DNA of 64,000 nt from Unio delphinus (lineage: Eukaryota; Mollusca; Bivalvia; Unionida; Unionidae): assembly GCA_029339505.1 (NCBI GenBank), contig JAQISU010000022.1, positions 15,551,501-15,615,500 of the forward strand. The letters run 5' to 3'. Below the pieces are notes generated by a model. That model saw only the letters and a list, made by a program, of their open reading frames with translations, was not told the origin of the DNA and did not search any database. Positions 46,899 to 56,892 of this stretch are shown piece after piece. A program made the position numbers and the translations under genes. Numbering within the stretch: position 1 is the stretch's first letter; every line of letters starts with the position of its first letter.

Positions 46899-46959
46899 TA
46901 GGTCATCCCGGGATTCGGTAATCGGTCGACCAGTTACCGGATAGATCCCGGATGACCTA
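46899..46959. repeat. Imperfect palindrome at the Rep-like cassette edge, copy 2
   Basis: Arms starting TAGGTCATCC.GGGAT and CCGGTAA pair around a central GGTCGACC, with a few mismatches and small indels, about 61 bp in all. The equivalent palindrome of copy 1 (53,089-53,170) has the same outer GTCATC and central GTCGAC. Beyond it PLE sequence resumes. Confidence 0.85.
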
Positions 46960-47170
46960 TTAATTAATGTTCTACGTGAGAATGTTTATCACTGTTTATT
47001 TAACTCTTTTAATTTGTTTTTTACGCTTATTTTTTTTCCCTCTCCACTCTATTCTATTGGTTTTACGGCTTCTGCGGATGTCTTTGTTGTGTCCTGGGGA
47101 GTCGTTATTTTGCTGTTCATCCTGTTATTCAGATTTGTGATGAAAAACAACACAAATACCGAAAATTCTG
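46960..47170 (-). pseudogene. PLE N-terminal region, copy 2, upstream of the Rep-like insertion
   Basis: Aligns by eye with the N-terminal PLE blocks at 430-700 and 53,630-53,750: AACATTCTCACGTAG for the NLSR segment, the preceding Lys-rich stretch, and TCTTTGTTGTG.C.TGGGGAG (plus-strand text near 47,085). The PLE sequence between NLSR and the 46,195 junction is missing, so the Rep-like cassette replaced or deleted about 80 codons. Confidence 0.55.
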
Positions 47171-47985
47171 TGCATCTATCTAGTTTTGCATTTTAATCTA
47201 TGCTTCTTAATACACAAAATGTTTAGAAAGTAACAGATGACATCTTTATTTTAAAACAACAATTATGTCACGACGTAACGTCATAAATTATATGCATCAT
47301 AATAACAATATGTGACCTACCTTCTTCCCTCTTTCTTTCTTTTTCCTTCTGGGAAAGAAAAAAGGGAAAGGAAGAGAAAAAGAAGAAGGAAGAAATGAAA
47401 TAACACCAAACTCTAATCTTTTTTTTTTAATTTTTAATTTTCTTTCTAGGGTTCTAATTTGGTACGAGAACCCTTTTCAAACAATCTCTTTCTCGAAATC
47501 TAACTTGATCAATTTTGACCACCGCTCAAAATTAACAAGCTAAAATATCTAACAGTGACTAAACTTATTTATGTCACTAAGACATTTTAGCAATTAAATT
47601 TGTTAAGGACCTACAACATGTACACTATGTACTAGAAATATTTAATGTTAGGAAAGATGAAAAATTCTATGACTATATGGATTTGATATAATTGCACAGT
47701 AGGCTTACACAACATTGGTATTTGTTCTGCCTTCCTGCTTTGCCGTGACCCGACATTTTACTCTAAGGCGAGACTGCCATTTAACGCGGGTGCCGGGGAG
47801 ACTGCGACAACACAGCCTAGTGTAGTCAAAGTTACCTTTGGTCCCGACCAATCAAATAGCCCGACCCTCGGGCATTAACTGGTCGCGAAAGCACATAGTT
47901 GCGCATGCGACCTTAATTCATATTAAAAAAAAAAATATGTGACCTTATCTAAAATTAGTATATAAAAAAAAGGGACAAACAGTTT
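47171..47985. other. Anonymous DNA with purine/pyrimidine-rich patches
   Basis: Holds an imperfect inverted pair of CTTTCTTTTTCC / GGAAAGAAAAAAGG sequence near 47,325-47,400 and a GC-richer patch at 47,740-47,910. No coding signal was recognised. Confidence 0.4.
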
Positions 47986-48175
47986 TACAGATAATTATAT
48001 TGATATAAACGATATACTATATATTAATTTAAATTATACAATGTTATATATTGCATTGACATTATGTCCGTTAGGATACAAAGTATCTAACTCGTGCATC
48101 CAGTCTATACGAGTCTATTCATGACACCATGCATGATATATATTGCCATGAAGTAGAGTGACAAATTGTTTTGGA
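47986..48175 (-). pseudogene. PLE C-terminal end fragment
   Basis: Matches the PLE end at 49,555-49,710: TTTAAATTATACAAT, AGGATACAAAGTATCTAACT and CACCATGCA.(G/A)ATATATATTG. It is the last part of a GIY-YIG gene and its stop region, from a third PLE copy in the same orientation. Confidence 0.7.
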
Positions 48176-49554
48176 GTAATTTATACAATAATTTTCAACA
48201 TAAGCTTGATGGAGAAGATGCGCAATAAAGTGAATGAACACCATTTAAATGTACGTAATAAAAAATATCGAAAATGACACCTAGTTGCAAACAGTGATCC
48301 AAAGCACGTGCACGAGCTACGCGAGTTGTATAATAGCTAACATAACTGAAGAAACCCAAATTGTCAAGCAAATAATGTGCATTAAAAGAAAGTTTGGGCA
48401 AATGTAAAATAATTCGTCTAACCTTTTGTTATTGTTCTGTTAATGCTGACATCAGCAGTAATTTTCTGTGTGTCCGTAGCCAAACAGCTACAACAGTTCA
48501 GCTAATCAAGAGATCGGCTTCTGATCAACACGCATGCCACATTAGAACAGTGATGTACACTTGTATTGGAACCTGTTCAGCTTGCATAGTGACACAACAA
48601 ATAACTATAATTTATTTTTATCATTTGAAATTGACCATACAAAGATAAAAACTCAATATAAGTGAGGAATTTTATCTCAAACCACATTCGCTTAGAATTT
48701 GCTTAGAACTAACAAATGAATTCTAAATTTTACTGAATAATAGAAAACAAAAAGGTATATAACAAATTTTAACAGTAAAATTTAGTTAAAGGAAAAAATG
48801 ATCGTCGTTTAATAAGCACACAACACAAAACAAATACAAATATTGCGGAAGCTAAATATGTTCGTCAAAGTCTCTCTTGTGCACTTCGATCAGATAGATT
48901 ATCTGGATGATGTTGAAGCTGTTGCTTCTCTCAGCATTAATAACCAACTAATCCTAATATTTTACCATGCAAATTGGGACCTGCGAAACGAAAAGAAACG
49001 AGTGATACTGATGCTTTCTTAATGAGATGAATCTGTATAGTTGCATAAAATATTTTCTGAATTAGAATGTTTGAATCCCACGGACGTGAATTTAATTTTC
49101 GCATTGTGAACGTCCATGAAAGACAAAGCACACTTATATTAAGTTTACAAATCCATAGTAACTTTGATTTTAGTTAGAATGTGGATGCAAATAGGAATTA
49201 ATGGTTTCACTTTCGACAAATTACTTTATATGAAATGTTGAGACCCTGCTTTAAGGAAATCTAGATTTTGGTACAACCCTCCACCCAAAACCCCTTTCAT
49301 CAGCTACAATAAGCAAAATAACAGGAAACTATATAGAAATTCATTTTGCATGACTGCTGAACCATGAACAAGCTATGCACATATATATGGAATAAAATTA
49401 AGAAAACGTTAGCGCCATAGAATGCATTTAGCTTGTCAATTTTATCCAACATGCATCCTTCACTGTTTTCAGCTTTTTATTCTTTGATAGCTGAACCTAG
49501 ACGTATCAAGATATAGCACAAGTTAATAAAATAAACTAGAGACAATCATAATGC
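48176..49554. other. Anonymous DNA between PLE fragments
   Basis: Frames of 64-84 codons without recognisable motifs. Nothing else to report. Confidence 0.5.
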
Positions 49555-50030
49555 TATGAAGGATATACAATATATCGATTTAAATTATACAATTTTATAT
49601 AATGCACTGGCATTAAATCAGGATACAAAGTATCTAACTTGTGACTCAATAAGTTTCTTTTATGAGTCTGTTTATGTCACCATGCACAATATATATTGGC
49701 ATGAAGGAAAAATTGAGTAAAGAGTGATTATTGTGGTTGATTAAATATGTGAAAATATTAGAGGAAAACATGGGATCTTTATACTTTCTTATATCAAAGC
49801 GATGACTATTTATTCTTTTAGAGACTTGTTGAAGTGTTTGTCTAACACATTGCATGCTACACTTTTTTTTTTTTTTACAGATTATTAAATAAATCAAATC
49901 AGTTGATGTGCAGTTTGTGTTGACATGTAGAGAAAATATCTCTTTTGTATTAGCACTGCTGAAATACTTTCTCTTATGTTTGCAAATTGAGAGCACCGGC
50001 TTCTGTTACATTTCAATGACTAAAAGTGTA
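49555..50030 (-). pseudogene. PLE GIY-YIG endonuclease, copy 1
   Basis: A 116-codon frame (49,646-49,996) with LIYLIICKKKKKCSMQCVRQ, SKRINSHRFDIRKYKDP and MPIYIVHGDINRLIKE. It is closely related to 806-1283, but YVGQT has become CVRQT and the cysteine motif before it is disrupted, and a poly-A run (minus strand, about 49,863-49,876) adds lysines. The tail past RLIKE runs out of frame to about 49,570. Confidence 0.85.
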
Positions 50031-50039
50031 TTTCATTAT

Positions 50040-51325
50040 TTTTTTCTCTCTGTTTAGCTGTAATTAAAAATCTTGCAAGTTTTTGGGTCTTCTAAAAGCG
50101 AGAATTGGTTTAGTTTTTGTAAAGTGATTTAATGCTAGTTTTATTGGATAAATTTAGGAGACTATAATAGGTATTAATTATAAGACCTATATTAGGTAAT
50201 GCAGGATTATATTGTATTGTGAAAGAAATTGAATCTCTATTTTACATTGTTATTTTTAAAGCTTCATCTAAGAGTATGATTTCTGGCTTTGTTCAGCGCA
50301 GAATCGATTATATATGTAGGATCATTTCTATTTTGGAAATAAGTTCGTAATTTATTCAAAGAATTTTGTAATTGACAATCATCTGAAATAATACGTCTGT
50401 ATCTTTTGGCTTGGTTATATGATATACCGTTTTTACATGACATGGGATGACATGAAAAATATTCCACATACTGGTGGATATTAGTTTCTTTGATATGAAT
50501 ATTTATAGAGATAGATTATTCATTATTTTTTTTATTACATTTACATCTAAAAATGAAACCTGCGTACTAGATGAATTATAAGTAAAGTTAATCGTCGGGT
50601 GAAAATGATTTAGGCGATCAACAAATTTTTCCAATTCATTTTAATGGTTCCAGATCATAAATATGTAATCTAAAAATCTGAACCAAACAGATGGATTAAA
50701 CCTATCGTTTAGAAGAAAATATTTTTATAATTATCCATCAAAAGGGGCCATAGGACTACCCATTGCCGTACCCATAATTTGTAAGAAATTCATATTATTA
50801 CATTGAAAATAATTGTTTTCTAAGATAAGTTTATGATTTTACAAAAATCTTCACTAGATAGTGTGCTATTATTAGGATCATTATTAATAAAATATTTTCA
50901 TGCTTCAATACCATCTGCATGCGGAATGTTGGCATATAGTGATGTTACATCTAATGATACCAGGATTGAGTTATCAGATAGCTGTGGAACAGACTTCAAC
51001 TTTTTAATGAAATCAGTAGTATCTTTAATGTATGAAATAATTGATTTCATTAAATGTTGTAATACACTATCAATATATTTGGACAGGTTTTCTGTATATA
51101 AATTATAACCTGATGTAATGGGTCGTCCTGGATAATGTAACGGTAAATTATGGTCAGGATTTTTTATGATATTTGGGTAATATGTAAAACTGATGTGTAC
51201 GTATGTTAAGAGGGAAAGTATCAAATTCTTCATTCACGGAATTATTATTTATAGCAATGTCATTAATACAAGTTGAAGTGTTTGTTTTAATTTCTATTTA
51301 AGGGTTACTGTTTATAAATTCCCTT
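50040..51325 (-). pseudogene. PLE reverse transcriptase core, copy 1
   Basis: Blocks in order from the right: FYILPKYHKNPDHN, YPGRPITSGYNLYTENLSKY and VSLDVTSLYANIPHADGIEA (50,898-51,233), a decayed palm with VWFRFLDYIFMIWN (about 50,640-50,690), in which the second Asp of the expected D-D pair is Tyr, and SCHPMSCKNGISYNQAKRYR...ISDD (50,264-50,467). These are the RT fingers, palm and thumb of a PLE. Several stops and shifts. The upstream part of the same PLE lies at 53,171-53,760, on the far side of the Rep-like cassette. Confidence 0.88.
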
Positions 51326-51981
51326 AAGCCAATAGGGACTGGCGCTTTTATGGTCACTTAGCACTTTGCTTTTGCTATGGAAAGGGAAGTAAAAACTTCG
51401 TTCTTCTATAGCTTCTTTCCCTTCTGGACAGGCTGCCCATGGTTCCTGATTGACAGTGATGATCAGTGGTTGACTATCACAGGCACCTAGTCCTTGAATT
51501 TTGACTGGTATCATGCAGTCTTGCCCTCACCGATCTGCTTGCACATGTCCAATGTATCGCGATTAAAACGCAATTCATTGATCAGGCCAATTTTGCTGTG
51601 CGCTAATTCAGCGAAACAGAAATGAGAGTCATTGGCGCTAAGGTCTACATATTGCTGTAGCCATAGCACCGGATCTGTCCAGAAAGTTTTGCCGCTAGAA
51701 GCCGATCCAACACATAGAAACGTGTTTCGTTTCGGCACTTTTATAAAAACTACCGCAAATAAACAAGTAAGCCAATACGCACCTGATTTGACGCCACTTC
51801 GGTTTTCCTTGCAGCACTTTTTGAATAAATCATGAGACTCCAAAAGAGAGAGCAAATTATTTACATTTAAATGTTCTGCAATATGTTCTTCTGTGGTTTT
51901 CTTCCATGAATAATTCGGCATAATTCCTGTGTTCCACAACACTTGACAGTTTCGCAGCGTTTTGCGTTTGAATCCTTGCAC
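51305..51981 (-). pseudogene. Parvovirus-type Rep/NS1-like SF3 helicase domain, copy 1
   Basis: Two overlapping frames carry the superfamily 3 helicase motifs in order: Walker A GSASSGKT (51,685-51,708), the Walker B-type region FCFAELAHSKIGLINELRF (about 51,565-51,625), then after a frame change near 51,510 the motif C-like PLIITVNQEPW (about 51,440-51,470) and a closing RSFYFPF. SF3 helicases unwind viral DNA in parvovirus-type Rep proteins. The frame ends at the junction with PLE sequence near 51,325. An HUH domain lies just upstream on the same strand, which is the two-domain order of such proteins. Broken by at least two frame changes. Confidence 0.8.
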
Positions 51982-52145
51982 TAGGACTAGCTAAAAAATC
52001 TAGTAGAGTGTCGAAGTCTTCGTCTTCGTTCTTACGTGTAGCTTCCTTTATCATTTTTGTGTATATCGTTTCGTTTATACTTTCTCATTATTCCATGAGT
52101 ATTTTGATTCTGTCCCCTGGTCTTCGCTGCTTGCTTCCATTATTG
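51982..52145 (-). pseudogene. Linker between HUH and helicase parts of Rep-like copy 1
   Basis: Short frames encode an acidic stretch (EDEDFDTLLDFLASPSARIQ, about 51,955-52,020) and a Ser/Glu-rich segment. The frame changes here separate the two domains. The basic run just before it (about 52,160-52,240) could be a nuclear-localisation region. Confidence 0.5.
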
Positions 52146-52778
52146 TCAGCCCTTTGACTTTTGGGGGTTTCTGGCATTTCGTCTTCTTTGTCCTCTCTTT
52201 TTCTTTTTGTTCGCTTTTGGAACTTTTTCCGGCATCATTCTTGGTTGCTGTCTCTGTCCAATGTAGACCCATAGATCTTGATGTTGTCCCAATACGTTTT
52301 CTCGGGGACTAATTAAGTACCCCGTCATGTCTTCTATGTAGTTGATCTTTTCACTCTTAATGCCGAACATGTTTTCTTTCACCGTGTCACTCAGTTCATG
52401 AAAAAAGTTCATGTGCCATATCCCTGAATTGCAATCTCTTGCTTTGCCATCTTTGTTCTTGTATTCCGTAATCATATGATAATGCGTTTCTGCTGTAAAT
52501 GCACATTTTGTGCCATGTAAATCATGGTATACAAGATAACCATGCTCAATTTTCTTTAGAAAATTACACAGCGCTCTACACATATTGTAGCAGCGTTTGT
52601 TGTCTTTATCTAATATATCCTCTGCTGTGAAATTTGGATAACATACATGATCTTCACATTTAATCCATTCTTCTTTCCATTTAAAGTTTGGAATCGTTGG
52701 ATATATTACGGAGCTGTAGAAGTTATTCCACTGAATTGACTTAATATTCACAATACGTCTGCACTGTTTGAAATCCAC
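52146..52778 (-). pseudogene. Parvovirus-type Rep/NS1-like HUH nuclease domain, copy 1
   Basis: A 210-codon frame. HYHMITEY (H99, H101; about 52,463-52,484) is the metal-binding HUH motif. INYIEDMTGYL (residues 145-155) supplies the candidate nucleophile. Of its two Tyr residues, Y154 is also present in copy 2 while Y147 is not, so Y154 is the better candidate. The frame then turns basic (KKKKRGQRRRNARNPQKSKG). Upstream of residue 1 the homologous N-terminus runs in another frame to about 52,925. HUH plus a following SF3 helicase points to a parvovirus-type initiator; other HUH-SF3 replicons are a less likely alternative. No capsid gene is present. Confidence 0.75.
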
Positions 52779-53088
52779 CTTAGAAGTGAGGTGGGTTGTT
52801 TGAGCGTTCCATACGTAGGTCTTCTGACGTCATGGACTTGCGCAGTAAAAAGAGCAGCCATTTTGTACGCAATGCGGTACTAATATTATCCCGCCAGGAA
52901 GTGCGCATTCCGCCATCTTGCGCATGCGCAATGAGTACTTCCGATCGAGGTCCGGGTTCCTGCAACGGAGATCTTATCTTTAAAACAAATGAACTGGAGG
53001 TATGGAGGGGGATAGTGGGAGGGACTCCAAACACGGACTTCTATCAGTACTGATTACTTTGCGGTACCCTGATAGCGTATAGAACTTC
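52779..53088. promoter_or_regulatory. Broken Rep N-terminus and upstream block, copy 1, with NRF1-, YY1- and CRE-like motifs
   Basis: Between the HUH frame and the palindrome. On the minus strand it holds TGCGCATGCGCA (an NRF1-type palindrome) joined to AAGATGGCGG (a YY1-type motif), 52,910-52,930, and ATGACGTCAG (CRE-like, about 52,824-52,834). The ATG inside AAGATGGCGG or the one in GCATGCGC begins a short frame MRKMAECALPGG that matches the MHKMVTHVLPGG of copy 2, so the original Rep start was here. The rest matches 46,781-46,898. Transcription-factor use is inferred from motif shape only. Confidence 0.5.
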
Positions 53089-53170
53089 ACCTTCTTAGAG
53101 TCATCACGGATTCATTACTGATACGAGTCGACCCGTATCAGTAACGAATCCTTGATGACTCTAAGAAGGT
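53089..53170. repeat. 82-bp palindrome (hairpin) at the Rep-like cassette edge, copy 1
   Basis: Two 41-base arms, 38 of 41 positions pairing, with no loop and the hexamer GTCGAC at the centre (53,127-53,132). The arms start ACCTTCTTAGAGTCATCA. It sits exactly between the Rep-like upstream block and PLE coding sequence. Parvovirus genomes end in such hairpins, so I read it as a viral telomere-like end. The few mismatches show it was not freshly formed by assembly error. Confidence 0.93.
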
Positions 53171-53760
53171 AAATCATTTAATTGACGTTCAACTTCTTTA
53201 ATATAATCGTCTTGATTCATAATAATGATAGTGGTTGATTTATCATCCTTTTGAATAATTATACTGTCGTCATTCATTAGATTATATAAAGACTTAATTT
53301 CGTCCTTAGAAATATTACAATGATAAAGCTTTTTATGATTATCAGTCAATATCTCTATTGTGATCGCATCAAATAAAAATCTAAATATGAATCACGTCCA
53401 CTAGGTGGTGTAGAAGATGATTTAGTTGTGTTAAAATAAGCCATTTTTTTATAAAGAAAAGAAATCGCTTTATTCTCTGAATTGTTGTATGCTTTATCAT
53501 AAATAATGTTTTTTTAATTTTAGGCGTGTAGAAGAATTAAAAATTTCTTCCGCTAACTTAATTTTATTATGGCTTTTTGGTTTGGGACAAGATTTTAGCC
53601 CTTTACCTAACAGTGTAGAATCGTTATCCGATAATTTTGTACGTGAGAGGTTTAGTACTGTTTCTTTACTTCCAATTAGTTTTCTTCGTTTCATTTCTTT
53701 TTTCCACTCTCCTCTGCTATTGAATCTATAAAACCTGATGATTCCCACCTTGTAGTTATA
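53171..53760 (-). pseudogene. PLE N-terminal region, copy 1, upstream of the Rep-like insertion
   Basis: Two frames (53,161-53,349 and 53,497-53,748) carry EWKKEMKRRKLIGSKETVLN, LLGKGLKSCPKPKSHNKIKL, LYNLMNDDSIIIQKDDKSTT and DYIKEVERQLNDLP. The last block is followed directly by the palindrome. On the other side of the cassette the PLE frame resumes with EFINSNP, so only a few PLE codons are missing at this insertion. Confidence 0.85.
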
Positions 53761-54330
53761 CAGATATTGCGCGGGTTACTAGCTTCTTTGTTTAAAATAC
53801 TCAAGTGGTTAGGCTGTAGCAAACGCTTGTTTCATTGGCGCTTAGAAAACGGAAGGTCCAGTTTTCTCTTTTTCGTTAGTTCTCCCATTTCTTCTAATCA
53901 CTGTAGTTGTTGATGAGGTGCAGCTAGATTTTGATGCACTTTCAAGAGTCTGTGTGCTCTACCTGGGGCTTGTCTTATGCATTATGATAGCCTTAATGTG
54001 CTGATTTTGCACCGTTAAAAACCAATCAATCATATTCATTCTTGTTGCCGCAAATTACCGCCTTTGACTTCCGATTGAATTTAAACTAAACGAAGGTTCT
54101 CCTTAATAGAATGTGGAAGTGTTTTGTCCCATGTTATTTAGTTCATCTTGTAACGTCCACTGACCGCATTGTGTTATCATTGCAACTCGGCAGAAGCAAC
54201 GCGCGTTGTTCATTCAGTTTTTAAATTGTCATTGGAAAGTTTATAAACTCTAAACGCGAAGCCGCATTTTGAGTCATCAGACAAATATTTATAATGAGAT
54301 GATCTGCTGGTTTGGTTGTTTTATTTTATT
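53761..54330. other. Upstream region of PLE copy 1
   Basis: No recognisable coding sequence. Probably the 5' part of the PLE or flanking DNA. A CCCATGTTATTT-type AT-rich stretch and scattered short frames only. Confidence 0.4.
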
Positions 54331-54420
54331 GGAACTATATTGATACTGACCGGTTTCGAATCACATTCTTGTCATGTCATATAGCCGGGATTCGTTTAAT
54401 GTAATGTTTATAAAAACCCC
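54331..54420 (-). repeat. Possible PLE terminal (pLTR) motif
   Basis: The minus strand reads CATGACAAGAATGTGATTCG then AAACCGGTCAG. The GAAACCGGT-type tail after a short stem resembles the terminal-repeat motif seen at 1,566-1,590. It lies 0.6 kb upstream of PLE copy 1 in the right orientation. Confidence 0.35.
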
Positions 54421-56184
54421 ATTATGATGCTATGTCAAAATAGTGAAAAATAAAGCGCAATAAAACTCTAGTAGTATATATTGTATAATTGCAAGTGCTG
54501 TATATACTTTTTTGCGTAGATAAGCACATTAATGCTGTATTATTGAACATAAAACTGCCGTGGTACTAGGGTAGTGTATATAACTTTAAGAAACGGATAG
54601 ATAATTACATCGTCGAAAGTATAGATGGCATATATTGTCCAGACGATGCTTGGGTCGAGTAAAATTATCTCGATTGTTCATTCTCGGACATGCCGAGTCC
54701 TCGAAAGAGTATCCTTCATTAGAGAGGATCACATATTCTAATCACAATAACTCCATTCCGAGTCCAATTAAAGATGAGTCGTTTAACTGATAGTTTGTAA
54801 TTTTTCCCTAGATCTTACTTTTTAATATTTTTATTACGTTATTAGGACGACACTCCTGAAACCTCCATGTGTAATGGTATATATGCAAAATGAACACGTC
54901 ACGGTTTATGATGCAACCGTTCAAATGTATAGGCGCTAATGCAAAACAGGTCATTAGCAACTGCAAACGAGTTACTCAATCCATTTCGAAGCGTTCCTTA
55001 AATTAAATGTTGTGCAGTAGATGTACATGGAAGATGCAGGTGTTCGGAACCGACTATTTCACTAATGGGTGTCTCCTTTTAGAATTAAATTGTAGACACC
55101 CTTACAGGGCAGTTATTTGTATCATCATGTTACAACTCTTGGTTTTTAAATATTGTGCAGAGACGTGAAACCAATAATTTAAGACAAATCAAGAAGTTAG
55201 TGTCCCCATCAATACAAAAAGTATAGACAATCAAATGTTTTTTTTTTTCAAAAAGGAATACGACTAAAATACTTATGCGTGGATTCTATACACTGAGTAA
55301 AAAAGAAATGAATGTGTTTACTATATATATTAAAGAATAAGACTTGTTATAGTGAAACGTTATAAGCATATAATGTTAATTGCATAAACTTTTTCACAAC
55401 TTGGTACATGTAAAGCATCATTTAGTCATAGACAAAAGTGAGTTATGTAAACCTGTTTACATTATCAATAACGTAAATTATGGACAAAAGTTAATCACAC
55501 GGATTAACTTGCACAACAATTGTACATCCATTTCTCATTGGAAGGTCATTATTTACACGCCAGCGAATTATGGGAAAATCTGTTAATGACGTGGACAAAT
55601 TTGGACGCGTTCAGTGTAAAGGTGTGATCCAGCACAAACCGAGTTGAATGTGGCGTTTTATCGCAATTAAATCAGTGTGTTAAAACATAATTCCAACTAC
55701 CCCATGCTTGCTTATAATATACCCGATGTCTTTTGTTTTCTTCATCCAATTTAGTACTCTGACAAAATTTATTGAAATCCTTAGCGATCAATAAATTTTG
55801 CCTTTTTTAAGAATTTTGATAATGTTTAATTTGCAGAGTATTCATCAATCGTGATTGAATATACTTTAGTGACGATAGTTTACATTTTTAACAGTTTGTT
55901 TTGAAATTGAGTAAATCAGCCGACATGACCACATTGACATTAACTTTAGTAGCATTCAAACGGAATCAGTAAATCACAAGCCATTAGTAATATGGGATAA
56001 CTTAGGTCAATAGAAAATCCAGTCAATAAGGTCGTTGTACACTCTAGCCTCAGTATTTGTTTTAGATTCTCGAGACACTCCAGCCTCAAGGGGAATTAAA
56101 GATGGAGAATATATGATAGGTTTTGTTTTCAAGACAATAGGAATGGACAGTGTGAGGACGTCACAATACTGAAGATTTTTAACA
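54421..56184. other. Anonymous DNA, no gene seen
   Basis: Frames of up to 68 codons without motifs. Some TATA-rich and homopolymer T stretches. Confidence 0.5.
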
Positions 56185-56208
56185 ATGTTGCAAGCTTTGT
56201 TGGAACAG

Positions 56209-56361
56209 ATGTGCACGGGGTTAACATCAATTGTGACCAACGAGTGGGACATAGACTTACCTAACACGTACAACATACAATATACAGTGGCAAACATTTC
56301 AGAAAACTATTATACAAACGAATACAAATGTATTTCAGGCAAGAAAATCTTTTTTCAAGGT
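56209..56361 (+). other. Possible isolated coding exon
   Basis: Between a GAACAG (possible acceptor at 56,208) and CAAG/GTATAC (possible donor at 56,361) the frame reads MCTGLTSIVTNEWDIDLPNT, then a hydrophilic stretch ending GKKIFFQ. The splice-like borders, the phase and the composition would fit a host exon. A distant likeness to lipid-binding BPI/LBP proteins came to mind but is too weak to claim. A 96-codon antisense frame covers the same region. Confidence 0.2.
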
Positions 56362-56447
56362 ATACGAGTAGACCTGAAAAAGGCGTTTGGGTTTTTCTAT
56401 TGTGACCAGATAATGCATCAGCTCCTTACTATCCCAATGATACTTTT

Positions 56448-56892
56448 CTTTTATCCTCTCTTTATGACCGAGGGTTCCGACCTGTAACCTATGCGTGTTA
56501 AATACTATAATGTACATGACATGAAGGAACTTTTTGATACAATACAAATCCCTTGTATTTTAGATTTCCTAAAGGAAGTAAATCTCTATTTTAAACTATA
56601 ACTTGTATGCCATCACCTAGAATATTTTTATCTAATGCAAATATCACCTTTTATTTACAAGATCTTATCATCAACACACACCATTTACATCTCCCGTTGA
56701 TTGGAAAGCTTCATATTTTCCTGTCATCAACATCTTACCATTTTACATTTACCTATTATGGTTTTTTATATCGCTGGTCGATGCTAAACGTTTCTTATTT
56801 TTAAGCATCTTTACCTCTTGTATGGCACTAAATAGCCTAAACGTGCTGGTGCGACGTTAAAATTCAATCAAACAAACAAACTTTTATCCTCT
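56448..56892 (+). mobile_element. 5'-truncated copy of the Jockey/Nimb-like LINE with 12-bp target duplication
   Basis: 56,460-56,880 matches the last about 420 bp of the LINE at 44,964-45,385, beginning inside the end of ORF2 (TATGACCGA) and ending in the CAAA tail. It is flanked by CTTTTATCCTCT at 56,448-56,459 and 56,881-56,892, a clean target-site duplication. This is a dead-on-arrival insertion made by target-primed reverse transcription. Confidence 0.93.

Noticed and set aside
50833..51108. Plus-strand 91-codon frame over the PLE RT
   Set aside because: Antisense to the DVTSLY/PGRPI RT blocks on the minus strand.
51305..53170. A live virus or contamination as the source of the Rep-like sequence
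   Set aside because: Both copies are frameshifted, lack a capsid gene and are joined to PLE DNA on both sides, so they are old genomic copies.
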